From contig CM072802.1 of assembly GCA_037013495.1 (NCBI GenBank), positions 65,190,983-65,254,982 of the forward strand: a stretch of DNA of 64,000 nt. Direction: 5' to 3'. Below are positions 8,795-22,476 of this stretch, piece after piece. Position 1 is the stretch's first letter; the number at the start of each line of letters is the position of its first letter. A model generated the notes under the pieces. The model saw nothing but the letters and a program-made list of their open reading frames with translations. It was not told the origin of the DNA and did not search any database. Both the position numbers and the translations under genes were made by a program. Source of the DNA: Hippophae tibetana. Lineage: Eukaryota; Streptophyta; Magnoliopsida; Rosales; Elaeagnaceae.

Positions 8795-10096
8795 ATAAAT
8801 ACGAAGATGTCAAGGAATTCTCGTTTTGAGGTGCCACCGTTGCGGGCATTGACGGGCACCTCTAACACCCCGGTGGCAAAACCATCTCAAACGATGGAAT
8901 TTTAGGGTGATGTTTTTAACACATGTTTAGAATAGTATACCATCTCGTACTGTAAAGTTTCATAATTTGATGCACCCGGGAAGTATTTTTAGTCATTTTT
9001 TCAAATTTTCGAAAAATTATGAAAAATAGAAAATTCGGCCAAAATTATTATTTCTTTTTGGATGCAATTCCTTTCATCATCTAAGATTTATTGATCACAA
9101 AATGTAAGGTTTGGCATGATATAAATACGAAGATGGCAAGCAATGCTCGTTTTGAGGTGCCACCGTTGCGAGCATTGATGGGCACCTCTAACACCCCGTG
9201 GGCAAAACCATGTCAAACGATGGAATTATAGGGTGATGTTTTTAACACATGTTTAGAATAGTATACCATCTCGTACTGTAAAGGTTCATAATTTGATGGA
9301 CCCAGGAAGTATTCTTAGTCATTTTTTCAAATTTTCGAAAAATAATGAAAAATAGAAAATTCGGCCAAAATTATTATTTCTTGTTGGATGCAATTCCTTT
9401 CATCATCTAAGATTTATTGATCACAAAATGTAAGGTTTGGCAAATATAAATACGAAGATGACAAGGAATTCTCGTTTTGAGGTGCCACCGTTGCGGGCAT
9501 TGACGGGCACCTCTAACACCCCGGTGGCAAAACCATCTCAAACGATGGAATTTTAGGGTGATGTTTTTAACACATGTTTAGAATAGTATACCATCTCGTA
9601 CTGTAAAGTTTCATAATTTGATGCACCCGGGAAGTATTTTTAGTCATTTTTTCAAATTTTCGAAAAATTATGAAAAATAGAAAATTCGGCCAAAATTATT
9701 ATTTCTTTTTGGATGCAATTCCTTTCATCATCTAAGATTTATTGATCACAAAATATTAAGTTTGGCATGATATAAATACGAAGATGGCAAGGAATGCTCG
9801 TTTTGCGGTGCCACCGTTGCGAGCATTGATGGGCACCTCTAACACCCCGTGGGCAAAACCATGTCAAACGATGGAATTATAGGGTGATGTTTTTAACACA
9901 TGTTTAGAATAGTATACCATCTCGTACTGTAAAGGTTCATAATTTGATGGACCCAGGAAGTATTCTTAGTCATTTTTTCAAATTTTCGAAAAATAATGAA
10001 AAATAGAAAATTCGGCCAAAATTATTATTTCTTGTTGGATGCAATTCCTTTCATCATCTAAGATTTATTGATCACAAAATGTAAGGTTTGGCAAAT
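8795..10096. repeat. 651 bp dimer HOR, two copies
   Basis: Starts are 8795 (C), 9121 (D1), 9446 (B) and 9772 (F1). The spacing 8795-9446-10097 is exactly 651 bp twice. The first members share CCATCTCAAACG, and the second members share GGAATTATAGGG and GACCCAGGAAG. The heads differ in class while the bodies match, so the exchange boundary lies inside the monomers. Confidence 0.85.
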
Positions 10097-13027
10097 ATAA
10101 ATACGAAGATGACAAGGAATTCTCGTTTTGAGGTGCGACCGTTGCGGGCATTGACGGGCACCTCTAACACCCCGGTGGAAAAACCATGTCAAACGATGGA
10201 ATTTTAGGGTGATGTTTTTTACACATGTTTAGAATAGTATTTCATCTCGTACTCTAAAGTTTCATTATTTGATGGACCCGGGAAGTATTCTAAGTCATTT
10301 TTTCAAATTTTCGAAAAATAATGAAAAATAGAAAATTCGCCCAAAATTATTATTTCTTGTTGGATGCAATTCCTTTCATCATCTAAGATTTATTGATAAA
10401 AAAATATAAAGTTTGGCACGGTATAAATACGAAGATGAGAAGAAATCCTCGTTTTGAGGTGCCACCGTTGCGAGCATTGATAGACACCTCTAACACCCCG
10501 TGCCCAAAACAATGTCAAACGATGGTATTTTGGGGCGATTGTTTTCACACATGTTTAGAATAGTACGCCATCTCGTCCAGGAAAGTTTGATGATTTTATG
10601 AAAAAGGAAAGTATTTTTAGTCATTTTTTGAAATCTTCGAAAAATCATTAAAAATGGAAAATTCGTCCAAAATTATAATTTATTGTTGGATGCAATTCCT
10701 TTCATCATCTAAGATTTATTGATCACAAAATATTAAGTTTGGCATGATATAAATACGAAGATGGCAAGGAATGCTCGTTTTGAGGTGCCACCGTTGCGAG
10801 CATTGATGGGCACCTCTAACACCCCGTGGGCAAAACCATGTCAAACGATGGAATTTTAGGGTGATGTTTTTAACACATGTTTAGAATAGTATACCATCTC
10901 GTACTGTAAAGTTTCATAATTTGATGGACCCGGGAAGTATTCTTAGTCATTTTTTCAAATTTTCGAAAAATAATGAAAAATAGAAAATTCGGCCAAAATT
11001 ATTATTTCTTGTTGGATGCAATTCCTTTCATCATCTAAGATTTATTGATCACAAAATGAAAGGTTTGGCATGATATAAATACGAAGATGACAAGGAATGC
11101 TCGTTTTGAGGTGCCACCGTTGCGGGCATTGACGGGCACCTCTAACACCCGTGTGGCAAAACCATGTCAAACGATGCAATTTTAGGGTGATGTTTTTTAC
11201 ACATGTTTAGAATAGTATTCCATCTCGTACTCTAAAGTTTCATAATTTGATGGACCCGGGAAGTATTCTAAGTCATTTTTTCAAATTTTCGAAAAATAAT
11301 GAAAAATAGAAAATTCGGCCAAAATTATTATTTCTTTTTGGATGCAATTCCTTTCATCATCTAAGATTTATTGATCACAAAATGTATGGTTTGGCAAATA
11401 TAAATACGAAGATGTCAAGGAATTCTCGTTTTGAGGTGCCACCGTTGCGGGCATTGACGGGCACCTCTAACACCCCGGTGGCAAAACCATGTCAAACGAT
11501 GGAATTTTAGGGTGATGTTTTTAACACATGTTTAGAATAGTATACCATCTTGTACTGTAAAGTTTCATAATTTGATGCACCCGGGAAGTATTCTTAGTCA
11601 TTTTTTCAAATTTTCAAAAAATCATTAAAAATGGAAAATTCGGCCAAAATTATTATTTCTTTTTGGATGCAATTCCTTTCATCATCTAAGATTTATTGAT
11701 CACAAAATGTAAGGTTTGGCATGATATAAATACGAAGATGACAAGGAATGCTCATTTTGAGGTGCCACCGTTGCGGGCATTGACGGGCACCTCTAACACC
11801 CCGGTGGCAAAACCATGTCATACGATGGAATTATAGGGTGATGTTTTTAACACATGTTTAGAATAGTATACCATCTCGTACTGTAAAGTTTCATAATTTG
11901 ATGGACCGAGGAAGTATTCTTAGTCATTTTTTCAAATTTTCGAAAAATAATGAAAAATAGAAAATTCGGCCAAAATTATTATTTCTTGTTGGATGCAATT
12001 CCTTTCATCATCTAAGATTTATTGATCACAAAATGTAAGGTTTGGCAAATATAAATACGAAGATGACAAGGAATTCTCGTTTTGAGGTGCCACCGTTGCG
12101 GGCATTGACGGGCACCTCTAACACCCCGGTGGCAAAACCATGTCAAACGATGGAATTTTAGGGTGATGTTTTTTACACATGTTTAGAAAAGTATTTCATC
12201 TCGTACTCTAAAGTTTCATTATTTGATGGACCCGGGAAGTATTCTAAGTCATTTTTCAAATTTTCGAAAAATAATGAAAAATAGAAAATTCGCCCAAAAT
12301 TATTATTTCTTGTTGGATGCAATTCCTTTCATCATCTAAGATTTATTGATCAAAAAATATAAAGTTTGGCACGGTATAAATACGAAGATGAGAAGAAATC
12401 CTCGTTTTGAGGTGCCACCGTTGCGAGCATTGATAGACACCTCTAACACCCCGTGCCCAAAACAATGTCAAACGATGGTATTTTGGGGGGATTGTTTTCA
12501 CACATGTTTAGAATAGTACGCCATCTCGTCCAGGAAAGTTTCATGATTTTATGAAAAAGGAAAGTATTTTTAGTCATTTTTTGAAATCTTCGGAAAATCA
12601 TTAAAAATGGAAATTTCGTCCAAAATTATAATTTATTGTTGGATGCAATTCCTTTCATCATCTAAGATTTATTGATCACAAAATATTAAGTTTGGCATGA
12701 TATAAATACGAAGATGGCAAGGAATGCTCGTTTTGAGGTGCCACCGTTGCGAGCATTGATGGGCACCTCTAACACCCCGTGGGCAAAACCATGTCAAACG
12801 ATGGAATTTTAGGGTGATGTTTTTAACACATGTTTAGAATAGTATACCATCTCGTACTGTAAAGTTTCATAATTTGATGGACCCGGGAAGTATTCTTAGT
12901 CATTTTTTCAAATTTTCGAAAAATAATGAAAAATAGAAAATTCGGCCAAAATTATTATTTCTTGTCGGATGCAATTACTTTCATCATCTAAGATTTATTG
13001 ATAACAAAATGTAAGGTTTGGCATGAT
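10097..13027. repeat. Nine-monomer stretch with ~1954 bp periodicity
   Basis: Starts are 10097 (B), 10423 (E), 10749 (F), 11075 (P1), 11400 (C), 11726 (P2), 12051 (B), 12376 (E) and 12702 (F). The B-E-F run repeats at an offset of about 1954 bp, sharing AATTCGCCC tails in B and CAAAACAATG in E, and each run is followed by P1. From this point the E monomers mostly carry CAAAACAATG rather than CAAAATAATG. Confidence 0.82.
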
Positions 13028-15958
13028 ATAAATACGAAGATAACAAGGAATGCTCGTTTTGAGGTGCCACCGTTGCGGGCATTGACGGGCACCTCTAACA
13101 CCCGTGTGGCAAAACCATGTCAAACGATGGAATTTTAGGGTGATTTTTTTTACACATGTTTAGAATAGTATTCCATCTCGTACTCTAAAGTTTCATAATT
13201 TGATGGACCCGGGAAGTATTCTAAGTCATTTTTTCAAATTTTTGAAAAATAATGAAAAATGGAAAATTCGTCCAAAATTATAATTTATTGTTGGATGCAA
13301 TTCCTTTCATCATCTAAGATTTATTGATCACAAAATATTAAGTTTGGCATGATATAAATACGAAGATGGCAAGGAATGCTCGTTTTGAGGTGCCACCGTT
13401 GCGAGCATTGATGGGCACCTCTAACACCCCGTGGGCAAAACCATGTCAAACGATGGAATTTTAGGGTGATGTTTTTAACACATGTTTAGAATAGTATACC
13501 ATCTCGTACTGTAAAGTTTCATAATTTGATGGACCCGGGAAGTATTCTTAGTCATTTTTTCAAATTTTCGAAAAATAATGAAAAATAGAAAATTCGGCCA
13601 AAATTATTATTTCTTGTTGGATGCAATTCCTTTCATCATCTAAGATTTATTGATCACAAAATGAAAGGTTTGGCATGATATAAATACGAAGATGACAAGG
13701 AATGCTCGTTTTGAGGTGCCACCGTTGCGGGCATTGACGGGTACCTCTAACACCCCGGTGGCAAAACCATGTCAAACGATGGAATTTTAGGGTGATGTTT
13801 TTAACACATGTTTAGAATAGTATACCATCTCGTACTATAAAGTTTCATAATTTGATGCACCCGGGAAGTATTTTTAGTCATTTTTTCAAATTTTCGAAAA
13901 ATAATGAAAAATAGAAAATTCGGCCAAAATTATTATTTCTTTTTGGATGCAATTCCTTTCATCATCTAAGATTTATTGATCACAAAATGTAAGGTTTGGC
14001 AAATATAAATACGAAGATGTCAAGGAATGTTCGTTTTGAGGTGCCACCGTTGCGGGCATTGACGGGAACCTCTAACACCCCGGTGGCAAAACCATCTCAA
14101 ACGATGGAATTTTAGGGTGATGTTTTTAACACATGTTTAGAATAGTATACCATCTCGTACTGTAAAGTTTCATAATTTGATGCACCCTGGAAGTATTTTT
14201 AGTCATTTTTTCAAATTTTCGAAAAATTATGAAAAATAGAAAATTCGGCCAAAATTATTATTTCTTTTTGGATGCAATTCCTTTCATCATCTAAGATTTA
14301 TTGATCACAAAATGTAAGGTTTGGCATGATATAAATACGAAGATGATAAGCAATGCTCGTTTTGAGGTGCCACCGTTGCGAGCATTGATGGGCACCTCTA
14401 ACACCCCGAGGGCAAAACCATGTCAAACGATGGAATTATAGGGTGATGTTTTTAACACATGTTTAGAATAGTATACCATCTCGTACTGTAAAGTTTCATA
14501 ATTTGATGGACCGAGGAAGTATTCTTAGTCATTTTTTCAAATTTTCGAAAAATAATGAAAAATAGAAAATTCGGCCAAAATTATTATTTCTTGTTGGATG
14601 CAATTCCTTTCATCATCTAAGATTTATTGATCACAAAATGTAAGGTTTGGCAAATATAAATACGAAGAAGACAAGGAATTCTCGTTTTGAGGTGCCACCG
14701 TTGCGGGCATTGACGGGCACCTCTAACACCCCGGTGGCAAAACCATGTCAAACGATGGAATTTTAGGGTGATGTTTTTTACACATGTTTAGAATAGTATT
14801 TCATCTCGTACTCTAAAGTTTCATTATTTGATGGACACGGGAAGTATTCTAAGTCCTTTTTCAAATTTTCGAAAAATAATGAAAAATAGAAAATTCGCCC
14901 AAAATTATTATTTCTTGTTGGATGCAATTCCTTTCATCATCTAAGATTTATTGATCAAAAAATATAAAGTTTGGCACGGTATAAATACGAAGATGAGAAG
15001 AAATCCTCGTTTTGAGGTGCCACCGTTGCGAGCATTGATAGACACCTCTAACACCCCGTGCCCAAAACAATGTCAAACGATGGTATTTTGGGGCGATTGT
15101 TTTCACACATGTTTAGAATAGTACGCCATCTCGTCCAGGAAAGTTTCATGATTTTATGAAAAAGGAAAGTATTTTTAGTCATTTTTTGAAATCTTCGAAA
15201 AATCATTAAAAATGGAAATTTCGTCCAAAATTATAATTTATTGTTGGATGCAATTCCTTTCATCATCTAAGATTTATTGATCACAAAATATTAAGTTTGG
15301 CATGATATAAATACGAAGATGGCAAGGAATGCTCGTTTTGCGGTGCCACCGTTGCGAGCATTGATGGGCACCTCTAACACCCCGTGGGCAAAACCATGTC
15401 AAACGATGGAATTTTAGGGTGATGTTTTTAACACATGTTTAGAATAGTATACCATCTCGTACTGTAAAGTTTCATAATTTGATGGACCCGGGAAGTATTC
15501 TTAGTCATTTTTTCAAATTTTTGAAAAATAATGAAAAATGGAAAATTCGGCCAAAATTATTATTTCTTGTTGGATGCAATTCCTTTCATCATCTAAGATT
15601 TATTGATCAAAAAATATAAAGTTTGGCACGGTATAAATACGAAGATGAGAAGAAATCCTCGTTTTGAGGTGCCACCGTTGCGAGCATTGATAGACACCTC
15701 TAACACCCCGTGCCCAAAACAATGTCAAACGATGGTATTTTGGGGCGATTGTTTTCACACATGTTTAGAATAGTACGCCATCTCGTCCAGGAAAGTTTCA
15801 TGATTTTATGAAAAAGGAAAGTATTTTTAGTCATTTTTTGAAATCTTCGAAAAATCATTAAAAATGGAAATTTCGTCCAAAATTATAATTTATTGTTGGA
15901 TGCAATTCCTTTCATCATCTAAGATTTATTGATCACAAAATATTAAGTTTGGCATGAT
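13028..15958. repeat. Nine-monomer HOR, copy 1
   Basis: Starts are 13028 (P1, GATAACAAGG form), 13354 (F), 13680 (G), 14005 (C1), 14331 (D1), 14656 (B), 14981 (E), 15307 (F1) and 15633 (E). From 13354 to 15632 every monomer has its partner 2931 bp downstream. C1 and D1 have private marks (ATGTTCG, GACGGGAACC, CCCCGAGGGC) repeated in the partner. The B has GAAGAAGACAAGG, a single-base change in the anchor. Confidence 0.9.
13145..13152. repeat. T8 tract marking one P lineage
   Basis: The segment normally reading GGTGATGTTTTTTACAC is GGTGATTTTTTTTACAC in five P or P1 monomers (starts 13028, 15959, 20846, 23780 and 27366), one in each nine- or eleven-monomer unit. It shows these P monomers share one ancestor and that the units were copied as blocks. 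Confidence 0.8.
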
Positions 15959-18890
15959 ATAAATACGAAGATGACAAGGAATGCTCGTTTTGAGGTGTCA
16001 CCGTTGCGGGCATTGACGGGCACCTCTAACACCCGTGTGGCAAAACCATGTCAAACGATGGAATTTTAGGGTGATTTTTTTTACACATGTTTAGAATAGT
16101 ATTCCATCTCGTACTCTAAAGTTTCATAATTTGATGGACCCGGGAAGTATTCTAAGTCATTTTTTCAAATTTTTGAAAAATAATGAAAAATGGAAAATTC
16201 GTCCAAAATTATAATTTATTGTTGGATGCAATTCCTTTCATCATCTAAGATTTATTGATCACAAAATATTAAGTTTGGCATGATATAAATACGAAGATGG
16301 CAAGGAATGCTCGTTTTGAGGTGCCACCGTTGCGAGCATTGATGGGCACCTCTAACACCCCGTGGGCAAAACCATGTCAAACGATGGAATTTTAGGGTGA
16401 TGTTTTTAACACATGTTTAGAATAGTATACCATCTCGTACTGTAAAGTTTCATAATTTGATGGACCCGGGAAGTATTCTTAGTCATTTTTTCAAATTTTC
16501 GAAAAATAATGAAAAATAGAAAATTCGGCCAAAATTATTATTTCTTGTTGGATGCAATTCCTTTCATCATCTAAGATTTATTGATCACAAAATGAAAGGT
16601 TTGGCATGATATAAATACGAAGATGACAAGGAATGCTCGTTTTGAGGTGCCACCGTTGCGGGCATTGACGGGTACCTCTAACACCCCGGTGGCAAAACCA
16701 TGTCAAACGATGGAATTTTAGGGTGATGTTTTTAACACATGTTTAGAATAGTATACCATCTCGTACTATAAAGTTTCATAATTTGATGCACCCGGGAAGT
16801 ATTCTTAGTCATTTTTTCAAATTTTCGAAAAATAATGAAAAATAGAAAATTCGGCCAAAATTATTATTTCTTTTTGGATGCAATTCCTTTCATCATCTAA
16901 GATTTATTGATCACAAAATGTAAGGTTTGGCAAATATAAATACGAAGATGTCAAGGAATGTTCGTTTTGAGGTGCCACCGTTGCGGGCATTGACGGGAAC
17001 CTCTAACACCCCGGTGGCAAAACCATGTCAAACGATGGAATTTTAGGGTGATGTTTTTAACACATGTTTAGAATAGTATACCATCTCGTACTGTAAAGTT
17101 TCATAATTTGATGCACCCTGGAAGTATTTTTAGTCATTTTTTCAAATTTTCGAAAAATTATGAAAAATAGAAAATTCGGCCAAAATTATTATTTCTTTTT
17201 GGATGCAATTCCTTTCATCATCTAAGATTTATTGATCACAAAATGTAAGGTTTGGCATGATATAAATACGAAGATGATAAGCAATGCTCGTTTTGAGGTG
17301 CCACCGTTGCGAGCATTGATGGGCACCTCTAACACCCCGAGGGCAAAACCATGTCAAACGATGGAATTATAGGGTGATGTTTTTAACACATGTTTAGAAT
17401 AGTATACCATCTCGTACTGTAAAGTTTCATAATTTGATGGACCGAGGAAGTATTCTTAGTCATTTTTTCAAATTTTCGAAAAATAATGAAAAATAGAAAA
17501 TTCGGCCAAAATTATTATTTCTTGTTGGATGCAATTCCTTTCATCATCTAAGATTTATTGATCACAAAATGTAAGGTTTGGCAAATATAAATACGAAGAT
17601 GACAAGGAATTCTCGTTTTGAGGTGCCACCGTTGCGGGCATTGACGGGCACCTCTAACACCCCGGTGGCAAAACCATGTCAAACGATGGAATTTTAGGGT
17701 GATGTTTTTTACACATGTTTAGAATAGTATTTCATCTCGTACTCTAAAGTTTCATTATTTGATGGACACGGGAAGTATTCTAAGTCATTTTTCAAATTTT
17801 CGAAAAATAATGAAAAATAGAAAATTCGCCCAAAATTATTATTTCTTGTTGGATGCAATTCCTTTCATCATCTAAGATTTATTGATCAAAAAATATAAAG
17901 TTTGGCACGGTATAAATACGAAGATGAGAAGAAATCCTCGTTTTGAGGTGCCACCGTTGCGAGCATTGATAGACACCTCTAACACCCCGTGCCCAAAACA
18001 ATGTCAAACGATGGTATTTTGGGGCGATTGTTTTCACACATGTTTAGAATAGTACGCCATCTCGTCCAGGAAAGTTTCATGATTTTATGAAAAAGGAAAG
18101 TATTTTTAGTCATTTTTTGAAATCTTCGAAAAATCATTAAAAATGGAAATTTCGTCCAAAATTATAATTTATTGTTGGATGCAATTCCTTTCATCATCTA
18201 AGATTTATTGATCACAAAATATTAAGTTTGGCATGATATAAATACGAAGATGGCAAGGAATGCTCGTTTTGCGGTGCCACCGTTGCGAGCATTGATGGGC
18301 ACCTCTAACACCCCGTGGGCAAAACCATGTCAAACGATGGAATTTTAGGGTGATGTTTTTAACACATGTTTAGAATAGTATACCATCTCGTACTGTAAAG
18401 TTTCATAATTTGATGGACCCGGGAAGTATTCTTAGTCATTTTTTCAAATTTTCGAAAAATAATGAAAAATAGAAAATTCGGCCAAAATTATTATTTCTTG
18501 TCGGATGCAATTACTTTCATCATCTAAGATTTATTGATAACAAAATGTAAGGTTTGGCATGATATAAATACGAAGATGACAAGGAATGCTCGTTTTGAGG
18601 TGCCACCGTTGCGGGCATTGACGGGCACCTCTAACACCCGTGTGGCAAAACCATGTCAAACGATGGAATTTTAGGGTGATGTTTTTTACACATGTTTAGA
18701 ATAGTATTCCATCTCGTACTCTAAAGTTTCATAATTTGATGGACCCGGGAAGTATTCTAAGTCATTTTTTCAAATTTTTGAAAAATAATGAAAAATAGAA
18801 AAATATCATCCAAAATTATTATTTCTTGTTGGATGCAATTCCTTTCATCATCTAAGATTTATTGATCACAAAATGTAAGGTTTGGCAAAT
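15959..18890. repeat. Nine-monomer HOR, copy 2
   Basis: Starts are 15959 (P), 16285 (F), 16611 (G), 16936 (C1), 17262 (D1), 17587 (B), 17912 (E), 18238 (F1) and 18564 (P1). It matches copy 1 from F through F1, then ends in P1 with the private mark AAAAATATCATCC in place of AAATTCGGCC. That P1 sits immediately before the young core, and its mark recurs at every unit boundary there. Confidence 0.9.
18803..18811. repeat. Private unit-boundary mark ATATCATCC in P1
   Basis: In six P1 monomers the usual TTCGGCC tail segment reads ATATCATCC. Positions are 18803, 22389, 25323, 28909, 31513 and 33142, spaced 3586, 2934, 3586, 2604 and 1629 bp (11, 9, 11, 8 and 5 monomers). The monomer containing it is usually one base longer (327 bp). 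It occurs nowhere else that I saw, so it works as a tag for one ancestral P1. Confidence 0.92.
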
Positions 18891-21800
18891 ATAAATACGA
18901 AGATGACAAGGAATTCTCGTTTTGAGGTGCCACCGTTGCGGGCATTGACGGGCACCTCTAACACCCCGGTGGCAAAACCATGTCAAACGATGGAATTTTA
19001 GGGTGATGTTTTTTACACATGTTTAGAATAGTATTTCATCTCGTACTCTAAAGTTTCATTATTTGATGGACACGGGAAGTATTCTAAGTCATTTTTCAAA
19101 TTTTCGAAAAATAATGAAAAATAGAAAATTCGCCCAAAATTATTATTTCTTGTTGGATGCAATTCCTTTCATCATCTAAGATTTATTGATCAAAAAATAT
19201 AAAGTTTGGCACGGTATAAATACGAAGATGAGAAGAAATCCTCGTTTTGAGGTGCCACCGTTGCGAGCATTGATAGACACCTCTAACACCCCGTGCCCAA
19301 AACAATGTCAAACGATGGTATTTTGGGGCGATTGTTTTCACACATGTTTAGAATAGTACGCCATCTCGTCCAGGAAAGTTTCATGATTTTATGAAAAAGG
19401 AAAGTATTTTTAGTCATTTTTTGAAATCTTCGAAAAATCATTAAAAATGGAAATTTCGTCCAAAATTATAATTTATTGTTGGATGCAATTCCTTTCATCA
19501 TCTAAGATTTATTGATCACAAAATATTAAGTTTGGCATGATATAAATACGAAGATGGCAAGGAATGCTCGTTTTGCGGTGCCACCGTTGCGAGCATTGAT
19601 GGGCACCTCTAACACCCCGTGGGCAAAACCATGTCAAACGATGGAATTTTAGGGTGATGTTTTTAACACATGTTTAGAATAGTATACCATCTCGTACTGT
19701 AAAGTTTCATAATTTGATGGACCCGGGAAGTATTCTTAGTCATTTTTTCAAATTTTTGAAAAATAATGAAAAATGGAAAATTCGGCCAAAATTATTATTT
19801 CTTGTTGGATGCAATTCCTTTCATCATCTAAGATTTATTGATCAAAAAATATAAAGTTTGGCACGGTATAAATACGAAGATGAGAAGAAATCCTCGTTTT
19901 GAGGTGCCACCGTTGCGAGCATTGATAGACACCTCTAACACCCCGTGCCCAAAACAATGTCAAACGATGGTATTTTGGGGCGATTGTTTTCACACATGTT
20001 TAGAATAGTACGCCATCTCGTCCAGGAAAGTTTCATGATTTTATGAAAAAGGAAAGTATTTTTAGTCATTTTTTGAAATCTTCGAAAAATCATTAAAAAT
20101 GGAAATTTCGTCCAAAATTATAATTTATTGTTGGATGCAATTCCTTTCATCATCTAAGATTTATTGATCACAAAATATTAAGTTTGGCATGATATAAATA
20201 CGAAGATGGCAAGGAATGCTCGTTTTGCGGTGCCACCGTTGCGAGCATTGATGGGCACCTCTAACACCCCGTGGGCAAAACCATGTCAAACGATGGAATT
20301 TTAGGGTGATGTTTTTAACACATGTTTAGAATAGTATACCATCTCGTACTGTAAAGTTTCATAATTTGATGGACCCGGGAAGTATTCTTAGTCATTTTTT
20401 CAAATTTTCGAAAAATAATGAAAAATGGAAAATTCGGCCAAAATTATTATTTCTTGTTGGATGCAATTCCTTTCATCATCTAAGATTTATTGATCAAAAA
20501 ATATAAAGTTTGGCACGGTATAAATACGAAGATGAGAAGAAATCCTCGTTTTGAGGTGCCACCGTTGCGAGCATTGATAGACACCTCTAACACCCCGTGC
20601 CCAAAACAATGTCAAACGATGGTATTTTGGGGCGATTGTTTTCACACATGTTTAGAATAGTACGCCATCTCGTCCAGGAAAGTTTCATGATTTTATGAAA
20701 AAGGAAAGTATTTTTAGTCATTTTTTGAAATCTTCGAAAAATCATTAAAAATGGAAATTTCGTCCAAAATTATAATTTATTGTTGGATGCAATTCCTTTC
20801 ATCATCTAAGATTTATTGATCACAAAATATTAAGTTTGGCATGATATAAATACGAAGATGACAAGGAATGCTCGTTTTGAGGTGTCACCGTTGCGGGCAT
20901 TGACGGGCACCTCTAACACCCGTGTGGCAAAACCATGTCAAACGATGGAATTTTAGGGTGATTTTTTTTACACATGTTTAGAATAGTATTCCATCTCGTA
21001 CTCTAAAGTTTCATAATTTGATGGACCCGGGAAGTATTCTAAGTCATTTTTTCAAATTTTTGAAAAATAATGAAAAATGGAAAATTCGTCCAAAATTATA
21101 ATTTATTGTTGGATGCAATTCCTTTCATCATCTAAGATTTATTGATCACAAAATATTAAGTTTGGCATGATATAAATACGAAGATGGCAAGGAATGCTCG
21201 TTTTGAGGTGCCACCGTTGCGAGCATTGATGGGCACCTCTAACACCCCGGTGGCAAAACCATGTCAAACTATGGAATTTTAGGGTGATGTTTTTAACACA
21301 TGTTTAGAATAGTATACCATCTCGTACTGTAAAGTTTCATAATTTGATGGACCCGGGAAGTATTCTTAGTCATTTTTTCAAATTTTCGAAAAATAATGAA
21401 AAATAGAAAATTCGGCCAAAATTATTATTTCTTGTTGGATGCAATTCCTTTCATCATCTAAGATTTATTGATCAAAAAATATAAAGTTTGGCACGGTATA
21501 AATACGAAGATGAGAAGAAATCCTCGTTTTGAGGTGCCACCGTTGCGAGCATTGATAGACACCTCTAACACCCCGTGCCCAAAACAATGTCAAACGATGG
21601 TATTTTGGGGCGATTGTTTTCACACATGTTTAGAATAGTACGCCATCTCGTCCAGGAAAGTTTCATGATTTTATGAAAAAGGAAAGTATTTTTAGTCATT
21701 TTTTGAAATCTTCGAAAAATCATTAAAAATGGAAATTTCGTCCAAAATTATAATTTATTGTTGGATGCAATTCCTTTCATCATCTAAGATTTATTGATCA

Positions 21801-22476
21801 CAAAATATTAAGTTTGGCATGATATAAATACGAAGATGGCAAGGAATGCTCGTTTTGCGGTGCCACCGTTGCGAGCATTGATGGGCACCTCTAACACCCC
21901 GTGGGCAAAACCATGTCAAACGATGGAATTTTAGGGTGATGTTTTTAACACATGTTTAGAATAGTATACCATCTCGTACTGTAAAGTTTCATAATTTGAT
22001 GGACCCGGGAAGTATTCTTAGTCATTTTTTCAAATTTTCGAAAAATAATGAAAAATAGAAAATTCGGCCAAAATTATTATTTCTTGTCGGATGCAATTAC
22101 TTTCATCATCTAAGATTTATTGATAACAAAATGTAAGGTTTGGCATGATATAAATACGAAGATGACAAGGAATGCTCGTTTTGAGGTGCCACCGTTGCGG
22201 GCATTGACGGGCACCTCTAACACCCGTGTGGCAAAACCATGTCAAACGATGGAATTTTAGGGTGATGTTTTTTACACATGTTTAGAATAGTATTCCATCT
22301 CGTACTCTAAAGTTTCATAATTTGATGGACCCGGGAAGTATTCTAAGTCATTTTTTCAAATTTTTGAAAAATAATGAAAAATAGAAAAATATCATCCAAA
22401 ATTATTATTTCTTGTTGGATGCAATTCCTTTCATCATCTAAGATTTATTGATCACAAAATGTAAGGTTTGGCAAAT
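18891..22476. repeat. 11-monomer HOR, core copy 1 (3586 bp)
   Basis: Starts are 18891 (B), 19216 (E), 19542 (F1), 19868 (E), 20194 (F1), 20520 (E), 20846 (P), 21172 (F, CCGGTGG form), 21498 (E), 21824 (F1) and 22150 (P1 with AAAAATATCATCC). The 11-monomer copy at 25411 is collinear at a constant 6520 bp offset, and by eye I found only a handful of differences, such as AAACTATGG against AAACGATGG in the eighth monomer. Confidence 0.93.
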
